A DNA stretch of 64,000 nt. Origin: Flavobacterium sp. 5 (GTDB lineage Bacteria; Bacteroidota; Bacteroidia; Flavobacteriales; Flavobacteriaceae). Location: positions 4,909,517 to 4,973,516 of the forward strand of contig NZ_PHUE01000001.1 of assembly GCF_002813295.1 (NCBI RefSeq). The letters are read 5' to 3'. Below, piece by piece: positions 52,830 to 62,068 of the stretch. The notes beneath the pieces are model-generated. The model searched no databases. It had not been told where the DNA came from and saw nothing but the letters and a program-made list of their open reading frames with translations. The translations under genes were made by a program, and so were the position numbers. The first letter of the stretch is position 1; every line of letters starts with the position of its first letter.

Positions 52830-54080
52830 TTAATTAAATCTCTCTACCTCAAATGCTTTAGTATCAATACTGGTCGGTTCTCTATTAATTAATTGAGAAA
52901 CTAATTTTCCCGAACCAGGACCAAGACTAAGCCCCATCATTGAATGTCCCGTTGCTATAACAACATTATTGTATTTTTTTATTTTTCCTATATAAGGCAA
53001 ACCATCTGCGGAGCAAGGTCTGTAACCGTACCAAATATCTTTTTCTGCCGGTTTTTCAATTTGAAATTCAGGTAAGAAATCTTTAACAGCATTCAATACT
53101 CCGTTGATTCTTTCATACTGTGGTTTCGCAGTAGTTGGAACCACTTCCATTGTTCCACCAAATCTAATTTTATTTCCATCCATTGGTGTAATCGCAACTC
53201 TTCCTTCGGCAAGAATCATCGGATGGTTCAGTTTATAATCTGAATCTTCTAAGGTTAATGAATATCCTCGACCAGGCATCAATGAAATCTTCGCACCTAC
53301 TAACTCAGCAATTTCTTTAGACCAAGATCCGGTAGCAATAACAACATCATCAGCTGGATATGCATTTTCTTTGGTAATCACTTTGGTAACTACACCATTA
53401 CTTTTTTCAAAAGATTGTACAGTTTCACCATATTTAAATTCTACTCCTTTTGCTAATAGTAGTTTTTTAAGTCCGTCCATTAATTTGTCTGGATAAACAT
53501 GAGAATCACAATTAAATTTTACAGCTCCAATCGCATTAATTTTTGTTTGAGATTCCAAAGCCTGTAACTCTTCGTAATTCAACAAGCTAACGTCAAGTCC
53601 TAATTCTTTTGCTTTTTCGACAGTGTGATGTGCGTGTTCACCCACTTTTTCTGTTTGAAAAACTTCTAACATGCCTTTGTGTTCGTAACCAAAATTAAAA
53701 TCAGGAATTTTGTTCCATTCTTCGAATTCGTGCTGGCTTAACAAAGAAATATCTCTAAGCGGAATTGCCGATTTAATAACATTTTTATTTGTAGCACTTT
53801 TTGCGAAATTTAATCCCCAATCTATCAACGCTTTATTAAAGGAAGGCTTTACATAAAATGGACTCTTCGAATTGAACATCCATTTGAATCCCTGCCAAAT
53901 AATTCCTGGCGCAGCCAATGGTATAAAGTGACTTGGACAAACATAACCGGCATTACCGTATGAACAATTATCTTTAAAATTATCCTTATCGATAACCGTT
54001 ACTTTACAACCACTTTGTTGTAAATAAAAAGCAGAACTAAGTCCAATTATTCCACCACCTATTACTACTACATTTTTCAT
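52830..54080 (-). CDS. FAD-dependent D-amino acid oxidase/dehydrogenase, probable D-hydroxyproline dehydrogenase
   Basis: A 416-residue cytoplasmic or membrane-associated flavoprotein of the DAO/DadA family. The Rossmann dinucleotide motif is at the N-terminus (VVIGGGIIGLSSAFYL), then VIDKDNFKDNCSYGNAGYVCPSH (the SyaNAG-type loop of DadA proteins), a central DDVVIATGSWS, and the C-terminal DIWYGYRPCSADGLPYIG and GHSMMGLSLGPGSGKLV. DadA-like enzymes deaminate D-amino acids. In hydroxyproline pathways one such enzyme oxidises cis-4-hydroxy-D-proline to 1-pyrroline-4-hydroxy-2-carboxylate. Because the epimerase, deaminase and dehydrogenase of this route are encoded upstream in the same run, that is the likely substrate. 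Its electron acceptor is unknown. The gap to the upstream DUF885 gene is 21 bases. Confidence 0.85.
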   Translation of the reverse strand: MKNVVVIGGGIIGLSSAFYLQQSGCKVTVIDKDNFKDNCSYGNAGYVCPSHFIPLAAPGIIWQGFKWMFNSKSPFYVKPSFNKALIDWGLNFAKSATNKNVIKSAIPLRDISLLSQHEFEEWNKIPDFNFGYEHKGMLEVFQTEKVGEHAHHTVEKAKELGLDVSLLNYEELQALESQTKINAIGAVKFNCDSHVYPDKLMDGLKKLLLAKGVEFKYGETVQSFEKSNGVVTKVITKENAYPADDVVIATGSWSKEIAELVGAKISLMPGRGYSLTLEDSDYKLNHPMILAEGRVAITPMDGNKIRFGGTMEVVPTTAKPQYERINGVLNAVKDFLPEFQIEKPAEKDIWYGYRPCSADGLPYIGKIKKYNNVVIATGHSMMGLSLGPGSGKLVSQLINREPTSIDTKAFEVERFN

Positions 54081-54101
54081 ACGAAATTGTATATGATATT
54101 A

Positions 54102-55886
54102 TTAAAATTTATAAAATTTCCAGTTTGTTTTAAAATCCCGATCCAACTTCTGATTCGTTAAAATTGCTCTTAACAATTCGATTGGCATACTATTTTCGTG
54201 TAAAATAGCATCATGATATTCTTTGTAACTCATTTTTCCGGTAGTTACCATTTCATTTTTTAAAGCCATAAATTGTAAACCTCCAAGCATATATGCTATT
54301 TGATATAAAGGGCTATATCCGCCTTCAAAAGAACGACGTACTTCGCCTTCAGCATTGGCTCGTTCATGCCCAACTCTATCTACTAAAAAGTCGATACATT
54401 GTTGCGGAGTCCATTTTCCTAAATGATAATTTAAAGAGAAAATGATTCTGGCACAGCGATGCATACGCCAAAACAACATTCCGATTTTGTCTTGTGGAGT
54501 TTGCGGAAATTTTAAATCCCACAACAACATTTCCCAATACAATGAATTTCCTTCAACCCAAAAAGGCGTATCAAAATGACGATACGCTTTGTAACGGTCA
54601 CGCATAAATTGTTGCAAATGATGCCCCGCAATTAATTCATGATGAATAGTCGCACGAGAGAAATTTGGATTATTTCCTCGCATACTCATCATTTTTTCGT
54701 CATAAGACATGGTGTTTGTTGGGTAGGAAATAATTAGAGATTCGCCTCCTAAAAAGAAAGGATTTACTTTTTGCGCTTCAGGCGACATCATATATACTCT
54801 CCAAGTTTCCTCTGCAATTGGAGGAATTGTCAAAAGATCGTTTTTCTTTAAAAAATCAACAGATTGATTGTATAAATCTAACATTGCCTGAGGCTGGTCA
54901 CCCGGCGCTACAAAAGATGTTTTTACTTTTTCCTGAGCCTCTTTCCAATTATCGCCAAATCCCATTTCTTTAGATGCTTTTAGCAATTCTGCATCGCACC
55001 AAGCAAATTCTTTATTGGCAATATTTACCAATTCTTCTGGCGAATAAGGAATAAATTCAGTTTCTAATTGACGAATTAACTCATCTCTACCAATTGGATT
55101 ACCAATAATTCCACTGCCATCATCTTTTTGGGTACTTATTTCTACTTTTTTAGATTTTAAAAGTGTACCATAATCAGCAAGAAGTTTGTCTAAGTCTTCG
55201 TAGGTTTTTGGAACCCACCAAGTAAATAATGGGTCATATCCGTTATAAAACTCAAAATACTTTTTGAGGATCTGTTGCAATGCTTTTGAATGCTGAACCG
55301 CAAAATTGGAAGATTCTTTATCTAAACCGTTTATTTTTTCTACGGTTTTGATTTGCTCTTTAATGGTTTTGCATAGCGAATTCATTTCTTTAGCGACAGC
55401 TTCACCATTCACTTTATTTCCTCTAAGACGTGGTTTTTCTAAAGCATAAATTTGATTTTCAAAAGGGAAATAAACTTTTATTTTGTTGTAAACCTTTTGC
55501 TGTTTAACCAACGCATCTTTTTCATTATTTAAATTTCTATTAAATAGAATATAATCAACTTTGCCATTAATGTTCATGGTATCAAAATCTAGTGCTTTTA
55601 GCGTGTTTTGATATTGGCTTATTAATGTTAAAAGTCGTTCTCTTCTTTCTGGAGTATTATAATCGCTTCTTTCAAAATATGTTCCGTAAGTATCAGCAGT
55701 ACTAGCAACAGAATAAAATCTGATAATACTCCCTTTGTCAGCTTCATAATGAACCATTGTATTGTTCACTTCGCTTGTTTGTTCGTATAGTCCAAGATTT
55801 GAAGTTTGCGCAAGAGCATTTATTGGCAGCATCATTGCTACATTTAGAAGAAATAAAATTTGAATCTTACTGCTAATATTACCCAT
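54102..55886 (-). CDS. DUF885 family exported metallopeptidase-like protein
   Basis: A 594-residue protein with signal peptide (IQILFLLNVAMMLPINALAQ). It matches the DUF885 family, largely helical proteins related to gluzincin peptidases. The active-site-like motif is IHHELIAGHHLQQF near residue 415 (HExxxGHHxQ), followed about 30-40 residues later by WVEGNSLYWEMLLWDL, which supplies the third-ligand Glu region. The C-terminal LLRAILTNQ segment is also typical. Substrate unknown; peptides are the natural guess. It sits between the S9 peptidase and the hydroxyproline oxidase, 55 and 21 bases away, so it is part of the same transcript and probably works in the periplasm on peptides entering through the SusC pore. 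Confidence 0.85.
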   Translation of the reverse strand: MGNISSKIQILFLLNVAMMLPINALAQTSNLGLYEQTSEVNNTMVHYEADKGSIIRFYSVASTADTYGTYFERSDYNTPERRERLLTLISQYQNTLKALDFDTMNINGKVDYILFNRNLNNEKDALVKQQKVYNKIKVYFPFENQIYALEKPRLRGNKVNGEAVAKEMNSLCKTIKEQIKTVEKINGLDKESSNFAVQHSKALQQILKKYFEFYNGYDPLFTWWVPKTYEDLDKLLADYGTLLKSKKVEISTQKDDGSGIIGNPIGRDELIRQLETEFIPYSPEELVNIANKEFAWCDAELLKASKEMGFGDNWKEAQEKVKTSFVAPGDQPQAMLDLYNQSVDFLKKNDLLTIPPIAEETWRVYMMSPEAQKVNPFFLGGESLIISYPTNTMSYDEKMMSMRGNNPNFSRATIHHELIAGHHLQQFMRDRYKAYRHFDTPFWVEGNSLYWEMLLWDLKFPQTPQDKIGMLFWRMHRCARIIFSLNYHLGKWTPQQCIDFLVDRVGHERANAEGEVRRSFEGGYSPLYQIAYMLGGLQFMALKNEMVTTGKMSYKEYHDAILHENSMPIELLRAILTNQKLDRDFKTNWKFYKF

Positions 55887-55941
55887 AAATATTTTTTTTA
55901 GTGTTTACAAAACTGTTTCGAACCTTTAGAAAATTATAGTA

Positions 55942-58236
55942 TTACTGAGTCAACTCGCCGTTGTTTCTATCCGGAGCATCTACCCCTAATAAATGTTTTA
56001 CAAAAAAATCACGTTTGCGTTTTCTTCCGTAAGGTCCTCCATCGCTATGTCCGACACCTGGTAATGGTAAAAATTCGAAAGTTTTTCCACATTTGATTAA
56101 TTCATCAGCCACACGGTAAGTCGATTCTGGCGGAACATTTTCATCAGCTTCACCCACTATTAGCAATAAATCACCTTTCAGGTTTTTCGCGTTAGTAACG
56201 TTCGATTGTTCTTCGTAGTTTTTATCAACCGGATATCCCATCCATTGCTCGTTCCACCATTGTTTGTCCACTCTGTTATCATGACATCCGCAAGCGGCTA
56301 CACCAGCTTTGTAAAATTCAGGATGAAATAATAAACCGCCTAAAGCATTTTGACCACCGGCAGAAGTTCCGTATAATCCAACTCTGGAATCATCAACATA
56401 AGCATATTTTTTTGCCAAAGCTTTTATCCAAAGAATTCTGTCTTCAAAACCTCCATCTTTTAAATTTTTCCAACAAACATCATGAAAAGCTTTCGAACGA
56501 TTGGCAGTTCCCATTCCATCCATTTGTACGACTATAAATCCTAACTGCGCTAAACTTTGCATTTCAGTAGTGTATCGATCCATGAAGTTTTTTGGGACAA
56601 AAGAATCTTGTGGTCCTGCATAGATACTTTCGATTACAGGGTATTTTTTGTTTGGATCAAAATTGGCAGGTCTGCATATAATTCCCCAAATATCTGTAAT
56701 TCCATCTCTGCCTTTTGCATGAAAAGGTTCCGGCAAAGACATTCCTGTTGCTAAATAGGCTGTAGCATCAGATTTTTCTAATTCCATTATTTTTGCACCA
56801 GTATCCGTTCGGTGCAATTCGATTGTAGTCGGAACATTCGGTTCTGAGTATGTATCGATGTAATATTTTTTGTTTAATGAAAAGGAAATAGAATGATTCC
56901 CTTTTGAAGGAGTAAGATTAACTAATTTTTTTCCATCAAAATCAATTCGATAATGATGAATATAATAAGGATCTTCGCCATTATTCATTCCGCTGGCAGA
57001 AAACCAAATCTCTTTTTTGTGTTCGTCAATACTATCAATGCTTCGAACAACCCATTCGCCTTTGGTAATCTGCTTTTCTTTACCAGTCAAATTATCAACT
57101 GAGTAAAGATGTCTCCAACCGTCTTTTTCAGAAGACATGATTACCGTATTGCTTTCTTTGTTATAATGTGTAAAAAGTCTGCTTTCGTAAATAAAAGTTT
57201 TTGTCTTTTCATCAACAATAGAACGGGTTTCAGCAGTAGAAGCATTCACCTCAATAATTCTAAATCTTTGGTGACCACGATCTACTTTTTCATACGTAAA
57301 ATAATTAGCATCGCCTTTACGCCAATCTAATTTTGGAGCATCAAAAAAGTCAATAATTGGGGTATTTACTTTTACAACTTTATTATTTGCTACATGAAAC
57401 AAATTCATTTCGTAAGTTGTAAAAGGATCTCCAGGTTGTTTATAAGAGTTTGTTTTTAATTTCCCTCTTGTTGTATTAGGCAATGATGTCAATACATAAT
57501 ACACTGGCAAATCTTCAACAAGGGTTATATGATACCCAACTACATAATTGCTATCTGGCGACCAGGCCAGCGCTCCATAAGGTTTCTCTTTTGTACCATC
57601 TGTAGTAAATTGAATGGCTTCTCCTCCACTAACTGGTTTTATAAATACATTATTATCTTTGATGTAAGCCGACCATTTTTTGTTAGGAGAAAGACTATCT
57701 GTTCTGAAAAAATTCCATCTCGCCCATTGGTCGTTTAATTTCGGATATTTATTAGAATCCTTAACTAATGAAGTAACGCTTTTGATACTGTAGTCTGATA
57801 AATTTACCTGAAAATAATTTTTCTCGTATTTTAAAGTTATTGATTTCGCTTTAGAATCGTAGTTTAAACTGTCGATAGCTAAACTTTTTTGAGAAACTGC
57901 TTTTCCAGAAATTTCACTTAATGCTTTTTTAAGTTTAGGTTCATCAAACAATTTACTTTTTGCACCTTTTGTGGCATCAACCAAGATATACTCCCGAACA
58001 CTATCTTTTAAAACATTAGAATACCAAAATGAATTTCCATCTGGTTGCCAACGGGCATTTATACTTGTTTTAAAAACTTTATTTTTAACGGCATCATCTA
58101 ATTTTAATGCCTGTTTATATCGTTCTAAAATTTCACTTTTGGAAGGTTGATAGGGAACTGTTTCTTTATTTTGTGCATAAAAATTACAACTAAGAAACAA
58201 TGTCAAAAAGGTAGCAATGTGTAAATTATTTTTCAT
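55942..58236 (-). CDS. S9 family peptidase, dipeptidyl peptidase IV-like
   Basis: About 764 residues with signal MKNNLHIATFLTLFLSCNFYAQ. Starting at the upstream Met at 58290 would add 18 residues before the signal, so 58236 is preferred. An N-terminal DPP IV-type beta-propeller (about 60-500) precedes an alpha/beta-hydrolase domain. The catalytic triad is visible as Ser in YGTSAGGQNALGG (near residue 623), Asp in VGEADENVPP and His in GVGHSDGG. GTSAGG replaces the more usual GxSYGG. S9B enzymes release X-Pro or X-Ala dipeptides and would suit proline/hydroxyproline-rich peptides. It lies 63 bases downstream of the epimerase stop (9 bases if the longer start is used), within the hydroxyproline cluster. 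Confidence 0.9.
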   Translation of the reverse strand: MKNNLHIATFLTLFLSCNFYAQNKETVPYQPSKSEILERYKQALKLDDAVKNKVFKTSINARWQPDGNSFWYSNVLKDSVREYILVDATKGAKSKLFDEPKLKKALSEISGKAVSQKSLAIDSLNYDSKAKSITLKYEKNYFQVNLSDYSIKSVTSLVKDSNKYPKLNDQWARWNFFRTDSLSPNKKWSAYIKDNNVFIKPVSGGEAIQFTTDGTKEKPYGALAWSPDSNYVVGYHITLVEDLPVYYVLTSLPNTTRGKLKTNSYKQPGDPFTTYEMNLFHVANNKVVKVNTPIIDFFDAPKLDWRKGDANYFTYEKVDRGHQRFRIIEVNASTAETRSIVDEKTKTFIYESRLFTHYNKESNTVIMSSEKDGWRHLYSVDNLTGKEKQITKGEWVVRSIDSIDEHKKEIWFSASGMNNGEDPYYIHHYRIDFDGKKLVNLTPSKGNHSISFSLNKKYYIDTYSEPNVPTTIELHRTDTGAKIMELEKSDATAYLATGMSLPEPFHAKGRDGITDIWGIICRPANFDPNKKYPVIESIYAGPQDSFVPKNFMDRYTTEMQSLAQLGFIVVQMDGMGTANRSKAFHDVCWKNLKDGGFEDRILWIKALAKKYAYVDDSRVGLYGTSAGGQNALGGLLFHPEFYKAGVAACGCHDNRVDKQWWNEQWMGYPVDKNYEEQSNVTNAKNLKGDLLLIVGEADENVPPESTYRVADELIKCGKTFEFLPLPGVGHSDGGPYGRKRKRDFFVKHLLGVDAPDRNNGELTQ

Positions 58237-58299
58237 ACTTATCTGGAAAAGGGAACCTTCATTTATATTAATATTATAAGTAACCTGCAATAAATCTGA

Positions 58300-59310
58300 C
58301 TACAACACCTGAAATCCATGAGCGTATGGATCATCTTCCTCATCAATTATTATTGTGTTATAACCATACACTTTTGCCCATCCTTGAATACTCGGTACAA
58401 TTGCTTTAATATCACCGATTGATGTTTCTTCTTCAATTCGTCCAACGAACTTACTTCCGATATAACTTTCATGGATGAATTCTTCTCCCATTTTAAGCAA
58501 TCCTTTTGCATGTAATTGTGCTATTCTTGCCGAAGTTCCTGTACCACAAGGAGATCTATCGATTGCTTTATCTCCATAAAAAACGGCATTTCTACCTGAT
58601 GACGTTGGATCAATTGGAGAACCAGTCCATAACATATGACTTACATCACGAATCGTATCGTTTTCCGGATGAATGAACAAATCAGGATACTTTTCGTTTA
58701 TACTTTTTCTAACTACCTGACTGTACTGAACAATTTTACTTGCGGTAAAATCCTGAACTCCTGAGAAATTCTTCTGTGGATCTACAATTGCATAATAGTT
58801 TCCTCCGTAGGCAACATCAAAAACTATTTCACCTAATTCTGGACAATCAATCGTTAAATTCTCAGCGGCTAAATACGATTTTACGTTGGTTAATTTAACC
58901 CACTCTACTTTTTTATTAACCTGCTTGTATTCAATTTTTACGAGTCCTGCAGGAGCTTCCATGTTTATTCTTCCGGCAACTTTTGGAGTAATTAATCCTT
59001 CTTCTATTGCAATGGTGATCGTACCAATAGTTCCGTGACCACACATTGGCAAACAGCCTGATGTTTCGATAAATAAAATACCAAAATCATTTTCAGGATT
59101 ACTTGGCGGAAATAAAATACTTCCGCTCATCATATCATGTCCGCGAGGTTCAAACATCAATCCTTTGCGAATCCAATCGTATTCGTTTAAGAAATGTTGT
59201 CTTTTTTCGCTCATGTTTGCTCCAATCAAATTTGGACCACCACCAGCTACAACTCTAACAGGATTTCCGCAAGTATGTGCATCTACGCAAAAAAAAGTTT
59301 TTCTAGCCAT
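58300..59310 (-). CDS. 4-hydroxyproline 2-epimerase (proline racemase family)
   Basis: A 336-residue cytoplasmic enzyme that interconverts trans-4-hydroxy-L-proline and cis-4-hydroxy-D-proline with two catalytic cysteines. Both are present: LPMCGHGTIG (Cys near 90) and DRSPCGTGTSAR (Cys near 255). This distinguishes it from trans-3-hydroxyproline dehydratases, which have Thr in the second position. The opening FFCVDAHTCGNPVRVV (CGNPVR) and the substrate-loop EPRGHDMMSG are typical of hydroxyproline epimerases rather than proline racemases. The start codon overlaps the stop of the upstream aldehyde dehydrogenase by one base (TAATG), so the two are translationally coupled. The first pathway step is LhpA/HypA-like in other bacteria. 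Confidence 0.93.
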   Translation of the reverse strand: MARKTFFCVDAHTCGNPVRVVAGGGPNLIGANMSEKRQHFLNEYDWIRKGLMFEPRGHDMMSGSILFPPSNPENDFGILFIETSGCLPMCGHGTIGTITIAIEEGLITPKVAGRINMEAPAGLVKIEYKQVNKKVEWVKLTNVKSYLAAENLTIDCPELGEIVFDVAYGGNYYAIVDPQKNFSGVQDFTASKIVQYSQVVRKSINEKYPDLFIHPENDTIRDVSHMLWTGSPIDPTSSGRNAVFYGDKAIDRSPCGTGTSARIAQLHAKGLLKMGEEFIHESYIGSKFVGRIEEETSIGDIKAIVPSIQGWAKVYGYNTIIIDEEDDPYAHGFQVL

Positions 59311-60896
59311 TATGAAATTGCGGAATTAGTTTTACTATTATTTACTAATCGAGAAATTCCGAGAGGATTTTCATCTTGAAGCGCTTCAGGCAACTGAGCA
59401 TTAGGCCAGTTTTGATAACTAAAAGGTCTAACCCAACGTTTGATAGCATCAATTCCTACTGCCGTAAATCGTGAGTCGGAAGAAGATGGATACGGTCCGC
59501 CGTGTACCATTGCAGGGCAAACTTCAACACCAGTAGGCATTCCGTTAAAAATAATTCTTCCAACTCGATTTCCTAAAGCATCAACTACCTCTCCAAAATT
59601 TCCTAATTCGTTGTCTTCTGCTAATAATGTCCCTGTTAACTGCCCTTCTAATTCATTAATAATAGCAACTAACTCGGTTTCATTTTCACATTGAACAACA
59701 ATTGAAAAAGGTCCAAAAACCTCTTTGTGCAAAACAGTATTTTTCAAAAATTCTTTTCCAGATACTGCTAATATTTTTTGCGAAGCGAAATTAGGCTTAT
59801 CATTTCCATCATAAACAGCAACTACTTCTACTCCATTTTGAGAACTCAATGCCTCATTATTTGTCACATAATTTTTATGAATGGATGGATTCAACATACA
59901 AATTGGATCAATTTTTAAAATCTCACTGGCCAATTGATCCGTAAATGTATTCAAATCATCATTCTTAACTCCAAGTATCAATCCAGGATTCGTACAAAAC
60001 TGACCTGCACCAAGCGTTACAGAACCAGCACAGGCACTCGCCCACTTGCTTGAATTTTGTTTTAATGCTTCCGGTAAAATCACAACAGGATTTATACTTC
60101 CCATTTCGGCAAAAACCGGAATTGGTTCAGGACGTTGTGCGGCTAAGTCATACAATGCACGACCTCCTTTTATACTTCCAGTAAATCCTACTGCTTTTAC
60201 CAAAGGATCTTGAACTAATTGCACTCCTACTTCAATACCACTACTATTCAAATTAGAAAAAACTCCTTCTGGCATATTGGTTTTTTGAGCTGCTTTTATA
60301 ACTGCCGAAGCAACCATTTCGCTAGTACCAGCATGCATTGGGTGACTTTTTACAATAACCGGACATCCCGAAGCTAATGCAGAAGCCGTATCACCACCTG
60401 CTGTAGAATAAGCAAAAGGGAAATTACTGGAACCAAAAACAACAACAGTTCCTAATGGTCGCATCATTTTACGAATATCAACTTTAGGCAATGGTTGTCT
60501 GTCTGGAATTGCGGTATCAATTGTAGCTTCTACCCAAGAGCCATCTGCAACTAAATCTGCAAAAGCATTAAGTTGACCAATAGTTCTACCTCTTTCTCCT
60601 TCGGCTCTTCCTCTTGGCAAACCCGATTCCTGACAATATACCTCCAACAAGCTATCGCCCAAAGCCAATATTTCATCAGCAATTGTTCTTAAAAACTGTG
60701 CTTTTTCTTTACCTGTACATTTCTGAAAAGATAAAAATGCTTTATTAGCTATAGCTGTCGCCAATTTAATCTCATCAGCAGTCGCCTCAGTAATTTGCCA
60801 AGGATTTTCGACATTGAGTTGCGGATTAAAAGTTTTGAATATTTTATCTCCACTTGCCAACAACTGACTTCCTATATAATTTTTTCCAGTAATCAT
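59310..60896 (-). CDS. Alpha-ketoglutarate semialdehyde dehydrogenase (aldehyde dehydrogenase family)
   Basis: A 528-residue NAD(P)-dependent enzyme of the aldehyde dehydrogenase superfamily that oxidises 2,5-dioxopentanoate to 2-oxoglutarate, the last step of hydroxyproline catabolism. Visible features are a cofactor region GTVVVFGSSNFPFAYSTAGGD and CPVIVKSHPMHAG, VGFTGSIKGGRAL, the general base Glu in FAEMGSINPV (near 263) and the nucleophile Cys in GAGQFCTNPG (near 297). Length and the FCTNPG form match the KGSADH group tied to hydroxyproline or glucarate pathways rather than the general ALDH forms. It lies 70 bases downstream of the deaminase gene and overlaps the epimerase start (TAATG). 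Confidence 0.9.
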   Translation of the reverse strand: MITGKNYIGSQLLASGDKIFKTFNPQLNVENPWQITEATADEIKLATAIANKAFLSFQKCTGKEKAQFLRTIADEILALGDSLLEVYCQESGLPRGRAEGERGRTIGQLNAFADLVADGSWVEATIDTAIPDRQPLPKVDIRKMMRPLGTVVVFGSSNFPFAYSTAGGDTASALASGCPVIVKSHPMHAGTSEMVASAVIKAAQKTNMPEGVFSNLNSSGIEVGVQLVQDPLVKAVGFTGSIKGGRALYDLAAQRPEPIPVFAEMGSINPVVILPEALKQNSSKWASACAGSVTLGAGQFCTNPGLILGVKNDDLNTFTDQLASEILKIDPICMLNPSIHKNYVTNNEALSSQNGVEVVAVYDGNDKPNFASQKILAVSGKEFLKNTVLHKEVFGPFSIVVQCENETELVAIINELEGQLTGTLLAEDNELGNFGEVVDALGNRVGRIIFNGMPTGVEVCPAMVHGGPYPSSSDSRFTAVGIDAIKRWVRPFSYQNWPNAQLPEALQDENPLGISRLVNNSKTNSAIS

Positions 60897-60966
60897 TTTT
60901 CTTCTTTATTGTTTGATTGGGTAATTTATAAGATTGAAAATTAATTTCAAAATCGTAATCTAAAAT

Positions 60967-61881
60967 TTATAGACTTTTATAGTCTGGAAGTGTTGGTCTA
61001 GTTTTTAATGAACTATTAATGATATCCAAAACTCTTTCTCTTTCTGCTCCCATCAATGGAATTCTAGGTGCACGTACGTATTCACTTCCTAATCCTGCTC
61101 CAACTTCAGCTAACTTAATGTTTTGAACTAATTGAGCATTAATATCCAATTCTAATAAAGGTAAAAACCAACGGTAGATAGTTAATGCTTCTTGAATTCT
61201 TCCTGCTTTAGCTAATTTATAGATAGCAACAGTTTCTGCTGGAAAAGCATCTACTAATCCACCAACCCATCCATCAGCACCCATCAAAAGACTTTCTAAT
61301 CCTAAAGTATCAACTCCGGTCATAACTTTCAATCTGCTACCAAATCTATTAATGATTCTGGTTACATTAGAAATATCTCTTGTTGACTCTTTTACCGCTT
61401 GAATATTATCTAATTTTAAAAGTTCTTCAAACATATCCAAAGTAACTTCGATTTTATAATCCACTGGGTTATTATAAATCATGATTGGCAAAGAAGTACT
61501 TTTAGCAACTTCAGTAAAATACTGAACAGTTTCATAATCTGTTGCTTTATAACGCATTGGAGGTAACATCATTAGACCTTTTGCACCATTAAGTTCTGCC
61601 ACCTTAGCAGCCTCAATAGCACCACGAGTTGTTTGTTCAGCAATGTTCATGATAACAGGAACTTTTCCGTCAACAATACGTACTGTTTCTAAAATCAGCT
61701 CTTGCTTTTCTTCTTCTAAAAGTGTACTTGCTTCCCCTAAGGTACCACCAAGTATAACTCCTTCTATACCAGCATCTAATTGAGCATCTAGATTTTTCTC
61801 AAACATTTTAAAATCTAATTTATCATCAGCTGTAAAATTTGTGGTAACAGCTGGCATTACCCCTTTCCATTGAATATTCAT
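60967..61881 (-). CDS. DHDPS family protein, probable 1-pyrroline-4-hydroxy-2-carboxylate deaminase
   Basis: A 304-residue (beta/alpha)8 aldolase-fold protein of the dihydrodipicolinate synthase/N-acetylneuraminate lyase family. The Schiff-base Lys is in AVKESTRD (near 162) and the catalytic Tyr in MIYNNPVDY (near 136); GGTLGEASTL is the GGT/SGT-E substrate loop. This family is functionally broad, but in hydroxyproline operons such a protein (LhpC/HypD-type) deaminates and dehydrates 1-pyrroline-4-hydroxy-2-carboxylate to 2,5-dioxopentanoate. Clustering with the epimerase, oxidase and semialdehyde dehydrogenase supports that specific role over lysine synthesis. It is first in the minus-strand run, with a promoter-like site and palindrome upstream and the AraC gene divergent. 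Confidence 0.88.
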   Translation of the reverse strand: MNIQWKGVMPAVTTNFTADDKLDFKMFEKNLDAQLDAGIEGVILGGTLGEASTLLEEEKQELILETVRIVDGKVPVIMNIAEQTTRGAIEAAKVAELNGAKGLMMLPPMRYKATDYETVQYFTEVAKSTSLPIMIYNNPVDYKIEVTLDMFEELLKLDNIQAVKESTRDISNVTRIINRFGSRLKVMTGVDTLGLESLLMGADGWVGGLVDAFPAETVAIYKLAKAGRIQEALTIYRWFLPLLELDINAQLVQNIKLAEVGAGLGSEYVRAPRIPLMGAERERVLDIINSSLKTRPTLPDYKSL

Positions 61882-61912
61882 AATGATATTTTTTTTTATT
61901 TATTTAATAGTT

Positions 61913-61956
61913 CAAAGATATTAAGTCAACCAAAAAAAAATAATAACGGTTGTTAT
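61913..61956 (-). promoter_or_regulatory. Probable activator-dependent promoter and operator of the hydroxyproline operon
   Basis: On the minus strand TATCTTTG (61920-61913) is a perfect match to the -7 element TAnnTTTG, about 32 bases before the deaminase start. No TTG occurs at the normal 19-base distance. The place where it would be is covered on its far side by a palindrome, ATAAC-GGTT-GTTAT at 61943-61956. A missing -33 element next to a palindrome suits activation by the divergent AraC regulator. AraC family sites are often direct repeats, so the palindrome may instead belong to another factor. Confidence 0.5.
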
Positions 61957-62068
61957 CTAAAACTAATACAATATTATCTCATTTGAAGCATTATGTCAAA
62001 AAGTAGATTAATTTTAATCCATCATTTATTTAATTTTATATCTTTCCAAAAAATTCAAAACAAATACC

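Noticed and set aside
60967..61881. dapA for lysine synthesis
   Set aside because: Clustering with hydroxyproline epimerase, oxidase and KGSADH genes points to the pyrroline-hydroxycarboxylate deaminase role.
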